From NCBI GenBank assembly GCA_023408815.1, contig JAEYJO010000041.1, positions 15,397 through 79,396 on the forward strand: a stretch of 64,000 bases of DNA, written 5' to 3'. Source of the DNA: Bacillota bacterium (GTDB lineage: Bacteria > Bacillota > Clostridia > Lachnospirales > Lachnospiraceae). Positions 1-7,964 of this stretch are shown here, in pieces. Under the pieces are notes generated by a model, which was not told the DNA's origin, ran no database searches, and saw nothing but the letters and a program-made list of their open reading frames with translations. The first letter of the stretch is position 1. Each line of letters starts with the position of its first letter. The position numbers and the translations under genes were made by a program.

Positions 1-75
1 GCTTTTCAAAAGAGAGAGAATGGATATTCCCATTATTTCAGCATAGTTATCGTCAGCTGCATACATAACATTCAT
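1..75 (-). CDS. Glycosyltransferase family 8, N-terminal fragment (cut by window edge)
   Basis: The first 25 codons are visible (MNVMYAADDNYAEIMGISIL...) before the gene leaves the window on the left. The opening MNVMYAADDNYA followed by a helix with SILSLL is the nucleotide-sugar-binding start typical of GT8 galactosyl/glucosyltransferases. A clear ribosome site GGAGGA precedes the ATG. It lies downstream of the initiating sugar transferase in the same direction, so it probably adds the second or a later sugar of the exopolysaccharide repeat unit. Substrate cannot be read from a fragment. Confidence 0.75.
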   Translation of the reverse strand, partial: MNVMYAADDNYAEIMGISILSLLKS

Positions 76-156
76 GACACAATCCTCCGTAATTAAACCT
101 ACTCATTTCTAATAACATATCACTATCTTACAATACACATCACTGCTATAACTACA

Positions 157-834
157 TCAATACGCCCCCGTTCCCCTACACACACTAACAACTGTTTTAC
201 ATAATATTTTAAAGTCCACCCAAACACTTGCTTCTCTAATATATTTTAAATCCATTTCTACCCATTCATCAAAAGGTATGTCATTTCTGCCGCTGCATTG
301 CCAGTAACAGGTTAATCCCGGCTTTATTAACAGTCTTTGTTTCTGATAAGCATTGCATTGCTCTGTTTCATATGTAGGCAATGGCCGCGGACCAACAAAG
401 CTCATTTCTCCCCTGAATATATTGATAAATTGTGGTAGTTCATCCAAACTCGTCCTTCGAAGGAACCAACCTACTTTTGTAACGCGTGGATCGTTTTTAA
501 GTTTAAACGCCGGGCCATCCAGTTCATTTTTATCTAACAAAGTCTTATGGATTTCTTCTGCATTCACACACATACTTCGAAACTTATACATATGAAATAC
601 TTTTCCATTCAGACCATTTCTCTTCTGACCATAAATAACCGGTTCGCCATCTTCAATCCGAATGGCTATTGCTATCGCTAAAAAAACAGGCGACAAAATA
701 ATCATCCCCAATAACGAGGCGACAATGTCAAAGCTCCGTTTCAAAAAGCGGAATATAAAGCGTTTCCTGCTATACGCCAGTTCTAAATCCCGTAATACAA
801 TTCCATCTGCATCCATACTTGCTTTTATTTCCAT
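157..834 (-). CDS. Undecaprenyl-phosphate sugar-1-phosphate transferase (initiating exopolysaccharide transferase)
   Basis: A 225-residue bacterial sugar transferase of the small monotopic phosphoglycosyl transferase type. Residues about 28-60 form the basic patch and single re-entrant membrane helix (RFLKRSFDIVASLLGMIILS). The core follows with YKFRSM (about residues 83-88), LRRTSLDELPQ (about 125-135, the catalytic Asp-Glu pair) and SFVGPRP (about 146-152). These proteins move a sugar-1-phosphate from a UDP-sugar onto undecaprenyl phosphate at the inner membrane face, starting repeat-unit assembly. Ribosome site GGGGGA before the ATG. It sits with the CpsBCD-LCP genes as in other Firmicute capsule loci. 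The sugar used (Gal, Glc or GlcNAc) is not known. Confidence 0.93.
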   Translation of the reverse strand: MEIKASMDADGIVLRDLELAYSRKRFIFRFLKRSFDIVASLLGMIILSPVFLAIAIAIRIEDGEPVIYGQKRNGLNGKVFHMYKFRSMCVNAEEIHKTLLDKNELDGPAFKLKNDPRVTKVGWFLRRTSLDELPQFINIFRGEMSFVGPRPLPTYETEQCNAYQKQRLLIKPGLTCYWQCSGRNDIPFDEWVEMDLKYIREASVWVDFKILCKTVVSVCRGTGAY

Positions 835-902
835 CCAAGCATCCCCCTAGGTTTTTTTGTTCAACCCCTAAGCCTGAAATTATGCTCTTCCCTCTTTTTC
901 CA

Positions 903-931
903 GGTACTGCCGCAAACCACGCGGCAGTACC
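903..931. terminator. Perfect 11-bp hairpin between the secreted protein and sugar transferase genes
   Basis: GGTACTGCCGC at 903-913 pairs perfectly with GCGGCAGTACC at 921-931 around a 7-base loop. No U-run follows on either strand, so it is either an atypical terminator, an mRNA processing or stability structure that sets the level of the downstream sugar transferase, or a small palindromic repeat. Confidence 0.45.
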
Positions 932-977
932 CATTCCCCACACTCGGTCATTTACAAAACATGTTTTGTTTTACTTA

Positions 978-1559
978 TCAGGGCAGTACAACAAATGCTA
1001 CTGTTCCTGATTTTGTAAGGTTCAGAACTACATGATCAGCTCTTACTTCTACAATTTCTACATCGATCCATACTCCATCAACAAGTTGTTTTACAACAAC
1101 ATTTTTACCAGCCTCAAGTCCTTTCAGGTAAAAATTGATGGTAGCCACGTCATAGTTTGCTCCGGGCAAACCTACTTTTACAACATTTAAAAGAGTTCCT
1201 CCAAGCGTTGTCGCTTGTGCTTTCGCATCGGTTGCAACGGCTGTTGTTACTTTAGATAATATTGCTGTCAGATTCGTGACAACACCATTAATCACAATTT
1301 TGCCGCCCTGGCCGATCGGTGTAGCATTTTCTACTCCCGGTGTTGAAACAACTGTGTTGTTATAGTACTCAACAGCGCTCAAACCGCGGTCTGCTGCTGC
1401 AGATGCATCAGAAGCTTTTGAGAAGCCTTCCGGCGCTGCCTGAACAGTAGCCGTTGCCGTAGAAGCTACAACCGCTTCAGCCGAGGGGCTCGGTGCTGCA
1501 AGAACTGTGGTGGAGCTAAGAAGTACAGCAGCGCTTAATAAAGCAATAAATTTTTTCAT
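978..1559 (-). CDS. Secreted protein of unknown function in exopolysaccharide locus
   Basis: I do not recognise the family. The start MKKFIALLSAAVLL at 1559 is chosen because AAGGAGGAT sits just upstream; it gives 193 residues. The first 21 residues are a signal peptide (KK, hydrophobic core, SSTTVLA before the likely cut). The mature part is Ala/Val/Thr rich and low in Cys. The C-terminal half is beta-rich and ends with KSGTVAFVVLP, a repeated style of short beta strands that suggests a compact cell-surface domain. It follows the sortase-like lipoprotein in the same direction, so it may be its partner or a surface component of the polysaccharide machinery; that is inference. Confidence 0.75.
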   Translation of the reverse strand: MKKFIALLSAAVLLSSTTVLAAPSPSAEAVVASTATATVQAAPEGFSKASDASAAADRGLSAVEYYNNTVVSTPGVENATPIGQGGKIVINGVVTNLTAILSKVTTAVATDAKAQATTLGGTLLNVVKVGLPGANYDVATINFYLKGLEAGKNVVVKQLVDGVWIDVEIVEVRADHVVLNLTKSGTVAFVVLP

Positions 1560-1622
1560 TGGCGTAATATCCTCCTTTCCCATTCCTAAGTGTGGTCTAT
1601 ATTAACAATTTAATGTTAATAC

Positions 1623-2408
1623 CTAATCTTCCAGAATTACTCTGTCTATATTGCCTGCGGCATCATCGATCAGCACTCCGATTACAACATACTGCTTTGC
1701 TTCCTCTTCTCTGATACTGCCGTTAAGCGTCACAAGAAAATGATAGGGAGTCAAATCATCCCATCCTTCCCTTTGGTTTTTTCCCATTTCTCTTAAGCTG
1801 TATATCTGGTTTAGATGGCTGGCACAGCCCTCATATGTGGTATAATCATATCTTCTCAAAATATCGCTTGACTCATCATAATAAGCCACAAATATTTCAT
1901 AGGTAAGCACATTGTCCGGAAGGTAAATATAAAACTTATCATGTTTTTCAAAGAAATTAACATCTTCAAACTGATGCAGCCCTGTGAACAGACTGCCTTC
2001 TTCCTCATCCTTGCCATGTATAACCGTATTAAAATCACACATGTTCATCATATTGGGCATCTCTGTATAAAGAGCCCCTGTCTGACTTTCTTTTCCGTCC
2101 TGGGTATGCGTTTTATAATAATCATCCGATACCGGGCTTTGCAGTATTGGATAGTCAATATCCGTTCCCGGTACATACAGCCATGCGAAGATATCCGGAT
2201 TCTCTGCCTGAATCGTCTCGAAATCAATATGCGCATCCTCCGCCGATTCATTGGAGAGACTGACTGCCTCCCCCGCGACCTCCTGCTCCGTTTCCGAGTC
2301 CTCTTCCTTTGTTTGCGGTGGCGCTCCGCCGCAGCCGGAAAGGGACACCAGAAGCAATCCCATACATAGAGGTATTAAGCTTTTTATTCGCAAGCTTTTT
2401 ATCTTCAT
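1623..2408 (-). CDS. Sortase-B-like lipoprotein lacking catalytic residues (pseudosortase)
   Basis: The ATG at 2408 is chosen because AAAGGATG lies 9 bases upstream; an upstream ATG overlapping the LCP gene has no better site. The 261-residue product begins with a lipoprotein signal ending LSGCGG, so it should be lipid-anchored outside. Residues about 60-240 follow the class B sortase fold line by line (NPDIFAWLYVPGTDIDYPILQ, YYKTHTQDG, GALYTEM). The sortase Y-G-H reads H-G-K in FNTVIHGKDEEEGSLF, so the catalytic His is Lys. TLxTC reads TLNGS, so Cys is Ser. The Arg of the KRYVV strand reads KQYVV. All three catalytic positions are therefore changed and transpeptidase activity is unlikely. 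It may act as a binding or scaffold protein for the polysaccharide. A different catalytic use of the shifted His cannot be excluded. Confidence 0.82.
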   Translation of the reverse strand: MKIKSLRIKSLIPLCMGLLLVSLSGCGGAPPQTKEEDSETEQEVAGEAVSLSNESAEDAHIDFETIQAENPDIFAWLYVPGTDIDYPILQSPVSDDYYKTHTQDGKESQTGALYTEMPNMMNMCDFNTVIHGKDEEEGSLFTGLHQFEDVNFFEKHDKFYIYLPDNVLTYEIFVAYYDESSDILRRYDYTTYEGCASHLNQIYSLREMGKNQREGWDDLTPYHFLVTLNGSIREEEAKQYVVIGVLIDDAAGNIDRVILED

Positions 2409-2439
2409 TCTTATATTCATCCTTTCGTTAAGCCGCAAT

Positions 2440-3597
2440 TCATGATTCACCCTCAACCGGCTCATAGAAAATATCCAATATCATTTCATACAAGGCATCC
2501 TCATCAATGTAATATTCTTCAAATTTTTCTCCCTGTACCGTCTCTCCCTTTAGAAAATAGAACTGCTCTGTATTAAAGCTGTATTCTATCGCAATAGAAG
2601 CCAGATAAGCCACTTCATCTATTGTGACATTCGTTACCATCTGAGACTCAACTGCTCCGTAGAGCTTAACAGGAATCGAGATATCCTTTTTCGTCGCCTC
2701 TTTCACACTGCTTATAACTTCTTCCAGAAATTGCTTCTGCCTCTTAAGTCTCATATCAGAAGAACCGGCTATATTAATATCCCGGTATCGCACATAGGAA
2801 TATCCCTGCCTGCCATCCAGATGAATTTGCTCTCCGGCTTTGGCAACATAGGCTCCTCCATCCTCGGGGAAGTAAGACCTTACGTCCTCGAGCGCCGTCA
2901 GCTCAATTCCTCCGAGCATATCGGTAAGCGGTACTACCGCACTCATATTTATCGCACAATATCCATGTATCGGAAGATTGTAGAATAACTTTTTGACCGC
3001 ATCCAGCTGATATTCACAGCTTTCCTCCATGCCATTGCCGAATCCGTGCTGTACCGCAATCTGAGCCGTGACCGTAGTCATATAAGCTCCATCATCATTG
3101 TACAAGTCTACATCCGTCATCGTGTTGCGGTTAATGCCTATTACTTTTATTGATTTATCATGAGGATTCAGCACCAGCAAAAACAATGCATCGGCCTGCC
3201 CTCCGCTCGTTCCTTCCGCCACCTCTTCCACGTCATCATTTTTATCGATTCCCATAAACAAGAAAGTCATGATATCCTCATTGTAGGCATAGGTCTTATC
3301 CTTGTACCTGACCCAGCCCTCCTGCCAACGCGGCTCCTCCTCCATCGCTGCATTTGTCTCCTCGGTCAGCAGCTGTGGTGCTTTCGCCGCCGTTTTCCCC
3401 TTCAGATTGGCCTTTCCGATTGCTTTTACCATTTGGAAGGACGCCAGTATGATTCCAACGAATACGACCAGGCCAATCACTGTGGCAAGCAGTATTCGGT
3501 TCCTCTTTTTCTTTCTGCGTTTTTCTATATTTTCCGGATTCAAAAGCAGCTCTTTTTCAAGATTTGCCTCTTTATCCCTTATTTTCTTCCTGTTCAT
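2440..3597 (-). CDS. LytR-CpsA-Psr (LCP) family glycopolymer transferase
   Basis: 385 residues. A basic N-terminal cytoplasmic tail (KKIRDKE...KRRKKKRNR) leads into one membrane helix at about residues 34-56. The extracellular LCP domain runs from about 110 to 375 with MTFLFMGIDKND, GGQADALFLLVLNP and IGINRNTMTDV, the Arg/Asp-rich pocket that binds polyprenyl pyrophosphate. LCP enzymes attach finished polysaccharide or teichoic acid from its lipid carrier to peptidoglycan MurNAc. Start at 3597 has GGAG 7 bases upstream. Its 3' end slightly overlaps upstream in-frame codons of the pseudosortase gene, showing tight coupling. In this locus it most likely anchors the capsule. Confidence 0.93.
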   Translation of the reverse strand: MNRKKIRDKEANLEKELLLNPENIEKRRKKKRNRILLATVIGLVVFVGIILASFQMVKAIGKANLKGKTAAKAPQLLTEETNAAMEEEPRWQEGWVRYKDKTYAYNEDIMTFLFMGIDKNDDVEEVAEGTSGGQADALFLLVLNPHDKSIKVIGINRNTMTDVDLYNDDGAYMTTVTAQIAVQHGFGNGMEESCEYQLDAVKKLFYNLPIHGYCAINMSAVVPLTDMLGGIELTALEDVRSYFPEDGGAYVAKAGEQIHLDGRQGYSYVRYRDINIAGSSDMRLKRQKQFLEEVISSVKEATKKDISIPVKLYGAVESQMVTNVTIDEVAYLASIAIEYSFNTEQFYFLKGETVQGEKFEEYYIDEDALYEMILDIFYEPVEGES

Positions 3598-3627
3598 CGA
3601 TGTACTCCAGCCCTCATATATTTCCGT

Positions 3628-4497
3628 CTATTTTACATGTATCGTCACCGTTACTGGCTTTGATGTGTTCTTATTAGAATCTGTCACAGTGAGCGACACC
3701 TTGTAATCCCCCGGTGTATTAATATCGTATTTGCTTACATTAAGACTGCTGAATAAGGTTCCGTAATCGTCGGTATCGTCCGTCAGGGAACCGATGATAT
3801 CCACCCATGCCGGCGTTACTCCTGACTTGGTATTTACTTCCGATGCCTTCAGCGTTATGACCGGAGCTGCTCCAACCACCTTATTTTCCGTATTCCTGGT
3901 ATTCTCATCCTGTGCGGCAGCCTCACCGTCATCTGCAGGTTCTTCCTCAGCATCCTCCTGCTCCGAAGAGCTCTCCTGTTCCTCTTCCTCGGCAGCCTCC
4001 TCCTCTTCATTTGTTTCCTTTGCCGCTTCGTCTTCCTGTGCGTCCTTCGCACCGGTTTCCTCTGAATCGTTCTCCTTGTCCGTTTCCGACTGTACCTGTG
4101 CGTCCCCTTGCGATAGCTGTTCGTCGCCCTGTACCGGAACCGCCTCTGGCTCTGCTTCCTCAGCGGCAAAGGAGGCCGGAAATACTCTCGAGGTTTTTAC
4201 TACATTTCCCGCCGCATCGCTTACCGCATAAAATACAACAACAGCACTCTCTTTTTCATTTTTGATTATTTTCTCGATGACGATACGATCCGTTACATCC
4301 CCGTCCCTCGCATCCGAAGCGGTAATCCCCTCCATAAGCTCCGCATCCTTCGTGTCCTGCTTGTACACCAGCTCGCTGATTAGAAATTTGAACTCCGGAC
4401 CCGTTCTGTCCATCCGCAGCCAGACAACCGCGCATACGATTACTAAAGCAATATTCAAAATAGTGATAATAACAGCAATCTGTTTACTGTGTCTCAT
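3628..4497 (-). CDS. Membrane-anchored Ig-like surface protein with acidic linker
   Basis: 289 residues with an N-terminal signal anchor (residues 7-27, IAVIITILNIALVIVCAVVWL). An Ig-like domain of the DUF5011/HYR type follows at about residues 33-105 (ITASDARDGDVTDRI, FYAVSDAAGNV). Residues about 115-205 are a very acidic Glu/Asp/Ala linker. A second Ig-like domain lies at about 210-289 (LKASEVNTKSG ... YKVSLTVTDSNKNTSKPVTVTI). Such proteins reach into the wall and bind or space polymers. It lies between cpsD and the LCP gene in one leftward operon. The acidic run is low complexity and produces long open frames on other strands that I treat as shadows. Confidence 0.8.
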   Translation of the reverse strand: MRHSKQIAVIITILNIALVIVCAVVWLRMDRTGPEFKFLISELVYKQDTKDAELMEGITASDARDGDVTDRIVIEKIIKNEKESAVVVFYAVSDAAGNVVKTSRVFPASFAAEEAEPEAVPVQGDEQLSQGDAQVQSETDKENDSEETGAKDAQEDEAAKETNEEEEAAEEEEQESSSEQEDAEEEPADDGEAAAQDENTRNTENKVVGAAPVITLKASEVNTKSGVTPAWVDIIGSLTDDTDDYGTLFSSLNVSKYDINTPGDYKVSLTVTDSNKNTSKPVTVTIHVK

Positions 4498-4534
4498 GCC
4501 CTACCTCTTTCCTATGTTTTTCCTTTGGCTGCGG

Positions 4535-5305
4535 CTATTCTATTTCCTCAATATCATCAACTTCATTGATATCCTCTCTATCCAATACCGATTTCGTAAT
4601 CCCTTCGGCTTCCTCTCCGTATTTGCCGTAATACTTGCCATAGTACTTCCCATAGCTGCCGTAATAGCCTTTTCCGTCCATATCTACTTTGTTAAGTACC
4701 ACTCCGAGTATTCTGCTGCCGGTCATATCCAGCTGTTCCCTGACCTTTTGTACGAACTTATAGCTCACCGCATTGCTTTCCACCACAAGTACCGTTCCGT
4801 CGCACTGCCTGGCACATACCGCGGCATCTATCACGCTGCCCAAAGGCGGTGTATCGATGATGACATAGTCAAAGGTCTTTCTCAAACTGTTCAGAATAGC
4901 TGCAAAGCGTTCTCCGCCCAGCAGCTCGCTGGGATTGGGAGGAACAGGCCCCGAAAAGGTTATGTACAGATTCGGGATATTGGTCATACAGATAACATCC
5001 GTATAGGTTGCCTTTCCTATCAGGCAATGCGTCAGCCCCTTCCTCACCGCTCCGGTCTTATATCTTCCTACCAGCACCGACTTACGCATATCGGCATCAA
5101 TCAGCATGGTCTTATTCCCCGCCTCCGCAAAGGCCTTTGCCATTTCCATCGCCACACTGGATTTGCCTTCATTAGGAGTGCAGCTGGTAATGGTTATTAC
5201 TTTCATGTCTTCACCGCAGAATTCTATATTACTGCGAAGTGTCTTATAGGCTTCTCTCTGCCTGTAACTATCCGACTGGCCAAATTGTAATCTTACCTCT
5301 TGCAT
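4535..5305 (-). CDS. cpsD: CpsD/CapB-type bacterial tyrosine kinase
   Basis: 256 residues. Walker A (TPNEGKSSVAMEMAKAF, about residues 43-59), Walker A' (MLIDADMRKS, about 67-76) and Walker B (YVIIDTPP, about 145-152) define a BY-kinase. The C-terminus carries the autophosphorylation tyrosine cluster (GYYGSYGKYYGKYYGKYG, about 219-236). It works with the membrane activator CpsC, encoded immediately upstream with a TAATG stop/start overlap, and is dephosphorylated by the CpsB phosphatase. The cycle controls capsule polymerisation and chain length. Confidence 0.95.
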   Translation of the reverse strand: MQEVRLQFGQSDSYRQREAYKTLRSNIEFCGEDMKVITITSCTPNEGKSSVAMEMAKAFAEAGNKTMLIDADMRKSVLVGRYKTGAVRKGLTHCLIGKATYTDVICMTNIPNLYITFSGPVPPNPSELLGGERFAAILNSLRKTFDYVIIDTPPLGSVIDAAVCARQCDGTVLVVESNAVSYKFVQKVREQLDMTGSRILGVVLNKVDMDGKGYYGSYGKYYGKYYGKYGEEAEGITKSVLDREDINEVDDIEEIE

Positions 5306-6033
5306 TATCTCGTTTTCCTTTTCTGCTTTTTCTTTTTTCCTGTTCCGTCTGTCGTAAGAGGAATCAGTGCCAAAGTACTAAGGCCCAGGTACTTTTCCAC
5401 ATCCTCGGAGGATTTAATCGTATCATCCATCAGATACCTCACAAGAATAACTGCACACATGGCAAAAAGACCAATCATCCCGCCGATCATGGTCCACCGG
5501 ATACTGTCCGGACCTGCTTTTTCGGTAGGCATATTGGCCGTCTCCACTACATTTACCGCCTCAATATCCATTACATTCTGAATATGCTCACTGGCCACCT
5601 CACGAATACAGTTCGCTATGTTCATTGCGGACGCAGGGTCATTGTCTACGACTGTAATAGCCACTACACGTGTATCGCTTGGTGTAGTAACGGTAACCAT
5701 ATTAAGAAGGCTGTCATAGCTTATATTCAAAGACAGCTTTTGTATAACCTCCTCCAACACGTATCTGCTGGTAATCAGCTCCGCATAATCCTTCGTAAGT
5801 TGTGTTCCCAGCTGCACGTCACTATAAGTGACTGCCGCACTTTCCGATTTGTTAAGAATATAAATCTTCGTCATGGATTCATAGGTCGGTTCCATAATGA
5901 ACCTGCTGAGGATAAAACAAACAAGCGCGGCAAAAACGCCTATGCTTATCAGCAGACCAATATGTCTCCATATCTCGCCTGCCACCTCCAGCAAGTCAAT
6001 CTCTATCGTATCGTTCTCATTTCGCTTTTCCAT
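5305..6033 (-). CDS. cpsC: CpsC/Wzz-type chain-length determinant and kinase activator
   Basis: 242 residues with two membrane helices, one at about residues 29-51 (IGLLISIGVFAALVCFILS) and one at about 178-198 (GGMIGLFAMCAVILV), flanking an extracellular domain. This is the Wzz topology. The cytoplasmic C-tail is basic and would contact CpsD. In Gram-positives the kinase is split into this membrane adaptor and a soluble ATPase, as seen here. It overlaps cpsD by one base and follows cpsB closely, so the three are co-translated. Confidence 0.93.
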   Translation of the reverse strand: MEKRNENDTIEIDLLEVAGEIWRHIGLLISIGVFAALVCFILSRFIMEPTYESMTKIYILNKSESAAVTYSDVQLGTQLTKDYAELITSRYVLEEVIQKLSLNISYDSLLNMVTVTTPSDTRVVAITVVDNDPASAMNIANCIREVASEHIQNVMDIEAVNVVETANMPTEKAGPDSIRWTMIGGMIGLFAMCAVILVRYLMDDTIKSSEDVEKYLGLSTLALIPLTTDGTGKKKKQKRKTR

Positions 6034-6054
6034 TCCGGCTTCTCCTGATGTATC

Positions 6055-6804
6055 TTAAATATATTCGTTCGCGATAATTTTCGAGGGATTTGTATATAAA
6101 AGCCTCATCATATAATCGCTTCCATATTTCCTGCTTATATATCTGGCACAGTCTTTCAAAGCCGGCCCTCTGCTGTCCGTATTATGGGCGTCTGATGCCA
6201 CAAAGTGCACCAGTCTGCTCTTGAGAAGCCGTCTGGTAAAGCTCTTTGTCTGATAACCCGCATCGCCCATAATGCTTCCTGCATTTATCTGTATATAACA
6301 GCCCATTTCAATCAAGTCCTCAACAGAATCCGTATCGGAAAGCAACTTCCTGTACCGTTCCACATGGGCTACTATCGGACGATAGCCTCCGGATAACAGT
6401 TGATACAGCCCGTTTCGTATATAATCTAATTCATCCGCCGGACCAAATTCCACCAATACATAGGCGGAATCCGCCAGACAAAGCACCTTCTTTTTCTCCA
6501 GCTCCGTCAGCGCCTCACTGTGATAATACAGCTCATTGCCGCTGTAAAGCTTTATCTTCAGACCGCTCTCTCGTATCTTTTCGCGAAGTCTGTCCATCAA
6601 TGTCTGTACCTTCACGGGTGTCGCATTGTGATGCACCGGCTTATAATGAGGCGTCAGGATAATCTGCCCGGTTCCGTTATCGCCGGCAATCTGCAGCATC
6701 TTCATGCTCATCTCTTCATTCTGCGCCCCGTCATCTATCCCATAGAGAATATGTGAATGGATATCTATAAATCCTTTTAATGTCTCTTCTTTTTCTTTGT
6801 TCAC
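6055..6804 (-). CDS. cpsB: CpsB/YwqE-type PHP-family protein tyrosine phosphatase
   Basis: 249 residues of the PHP metal-dependent fold. FIDIHSHILYGIDDGAQ (about residues 12-28) carries the first metal ligands; ILTPHYKP (about 49-56), PIVAHVERY (about 137-145) and FVASDAHN (about 196-203) carry the others. These enzymes use Mn-type metals to remove phosphate from the CpsD tyrosine tail. It is the first gene of the exopolysaccharide operon, directly behind the regulated promoter at 6871-6900. Confidence 0.94.
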   Translation of the reverse strand: MNKEKEETLKGFIDIHSHILYGIDDGAQNEEMSMKMLQIAGDNGTGQIILTPHYKPVHHNATPVKVQTLMDRLREKIRESGLKIKLYSGNELYYHSEALTELEKKKVLCLADSAYVLVEFGPADELDYIRNGLYQLLSGGYRPIVAHVERYRKLLSDTDSVEDLIEMGCYIQINAGSIMGDAGYQTKSFTRRLLKSRLVHFVASDAHNTDSRGPALKDCARYISRKYGSDYMMRLLYTNPSKIIANEYI

Positions 6805-6831
6805 ACTACATCATCCCCTTTATCATCTCCG

Positions 6832-6888
6832 GTTTTAAACGTATGAAAAATATACGTTTAAAACATACTTATTATATACGCTTAAAAC
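6832..6888. promoter_or_regulatory. Operator: three half-sites for the adjacent XRE regulator (inferred)
   Basis: GTTTTAAACGTAT (6832-6844) and ATACGTTTAAAAC (6852-6864) form a perfect 13-bp inverted repeat with a 7-base spacer. A third half-site ATACGCTTAAAAC (6876-6888, one mismatch) is repeated in direct orientation 24 bp on, about two helical turns. The third site lies between the -35 and -10 of the leftward cps promoter and the inverted repeat covers its start region. That placement suits repression of the operon by the XRE protein encoded to the right; binding itself is inferred. Confidence 0.75.
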
Positions 6889-6900
6889 TGGTATTGTCAA
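6871..6900 (-). promoter_or_regulatory. Sigma-A promoter of the exopolysaccharide operon
   Basis: On the minus strand TTGACA (6900-6895) and TATAAT (6876-6871) are separated by 18 bases. Both hexamers are consensus. Operator half-sites lie inside and downstream of it. The -35 overlaps that of the rightward promoter because the sequence TTGTCAA is nearly symmetric. Confidence 0.85.
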
Positions 6901-6922
6901 CCCAACAATAACTGCATAATAA
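6894..6922 (+). promoter_or_regulatory. Sigma-A promoter of the XRE regulator gene
   Basis: TTGTCA (6894-6899), a 17-base spacer and TAATAA (6917-6922). It shares its -35 bases with the divergent cps promoter, so the two cannot easily fire at once. Confidence 0.75.
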
Positions 6923-6994
6923 ATTGAAAGATATGGTACGATTTGGTAATTTTTTACAAGAGGCAATTTAATTGAACATGGAGGTATTGTTCTC

Positions 6995-7378
6995 ATGAAG
7001 AAGACTTACAACAGATTAGCTGCCGGGGACAGGCTTCGCCTCAAGCGTGTTCTTTTAGGCATTACTCAGGATGAAATGGCCGAAAAAATTAATCGTGCCA
7101 CTAAATACTATGCAGATATCGAAAGAGGAAATTGTGGAATGTCTATTGAAACATTGCTTTCTCTTTCCGAAGTACTGGATATGCCTTTGGACTATATTTT
7201 ATTGGGAAAAACCGATTCAAAGGAAGAAGGCGTTCACACAGAAGAAGTCCTTGCTGTTATAAATCTTTTAGACCATTGCGATAAAAGAAAAAGAAGATAT
7301 GCTCTAAGAATGTTAAAGCTATTTTTAATTGCTTGTGATAACGGCTATAATGGCAAAGAAGAAGGAGTGTCAGATTAA
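6995..7378 (+). CDS. XRE-family (Cro/CI-type) transcriptional regulator
   Basis: 127 residues. An HTH_3 DNA-binding domain occupies about residues 10-70 (LRLKRVLLGITQDEMAEKINRATKYYADIERGN, then LLSLSEVLDMPLDYILLG). The C-terminal part is short, helical and basic and may dimerise; no ligand domain is visible. GGAGGT precedes the ATG. It is transcribed divergently from the cps operon from an overlapping promoter with three operator half-sites, so it most likely represses the polysaccharide operon and perhaps itself. Its last 9 bases overlap the 3' end of the convergent kinase gene. Confidence 0.9.
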   Translation: MKKTYNRLAAGDRLRLKRVLLGITQDEMAEKINRATKYYADIERGNCGMSIETLLSLSEVLDMPLDYILLGKTDSKEEGVHTEEVLAVINLLDHCDKRKRRYALRMLKLFLIACDNGYNGKEEGVSD

Positions 7379-7963
7379 CACTCCTTCTTCCTTGTCCGTA
7401 TGAAATACCAGATGACTCCTCTGGTATATTTTAAACTTCTCCAAATACGCGTCTTCCTTCGGAATCCATTCCTCTTCAAAACGCTTCAGCATTTTTTCAC
7501 CGTTTCTTTGCAAAATACGCCTTCGCTGCTCCTCCTTTCCAATATCCAAGGCAATCTTCAAATCATAAATCCGTCCAAAAAAGGGATGCATACTATAAGA
7601 ACCTTCTATGATATTAATCTGCTGGGGCATGATGATCATTCCATTTCCTATAATTTGCTTTTTACAGTCAAAGGCTCTGTATATGATAGTTTCTCCCCGG
7701 CGTACCTCCTGGAGGATCTTACCGAAGCGCTCATAATCCACATTTCCGCCTATCTCCGCAAGTCGTGCTTCGGTTCGCTGCTGAGGACGCAGGAAAAAAT
7801 CGTCCATATGCAGCATATTCCCGCCAAACTCCTCATGAAGTCCGGCGGCGAGAGTACTCTTCCCGCTGCCGCTTTTTCCGTCTATTGCTATGAGAATAGT
7901 ACCGCCCGGATTTTCATTTTTGATTTTTGTTATTGCCTCTTTTGTATCCCTTAATATTGACAT
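7370..7963 (-). CDS. Uridine kinase-like P-loop NTPase
   Basis: 197 residues. Walker A IAIDGKSGSGKSTLA (about residues 25-39), a following MLHMDDFFLRPQQ strand (about 50-62) and IIEGSYSMHPFFG (about 118-130) match the uridine kinase / phosphoribulokinase family. The C-terminal lid region has RRRILQRNG and the basic EEEW segment. Members phosphorylate nucleosides or vitamin precursors. The gene starts one base after the stop of the ECF S-component gene, so the kinase probably traps whatever that transporter imports. The substrate is unknown. Confidence 0.83.
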   Translation of the reverse strand: MSILRDTKEAITKIKNENPGGTILIAIDGKSGSGKSTLAAGLHEEFGGNMLHMDDFFLRPQQRTEARLAEIGGNVDYERFGKILQEVRRGETIIYRAFDCKKQIIGNGMIIMPQQINIIEGSYSMHPFFGRIYDLKIALDIGKEEQRRRILQRNGEKMLKRFEEEWIPKEDAYLEKFKIYQRSHLVFHTDKEEGVLI

Positions 7964-7964
7964 A

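Noticed and set aside
3794..4265. Long plus- and minus-strand open frames rich in Ser, Pro, Arg opposite the Ig-like protein gene
   Set aside because: They are shadows of the acidic low-complexity linker, which leaves few stop codons in the other frames; no ribosome sites or family features.
4262..5290. 342-codon plus-strand open frame opposite cpsD
   Set aside because: Antisense to the tyrosine kinase gene; the translation has no domain features.
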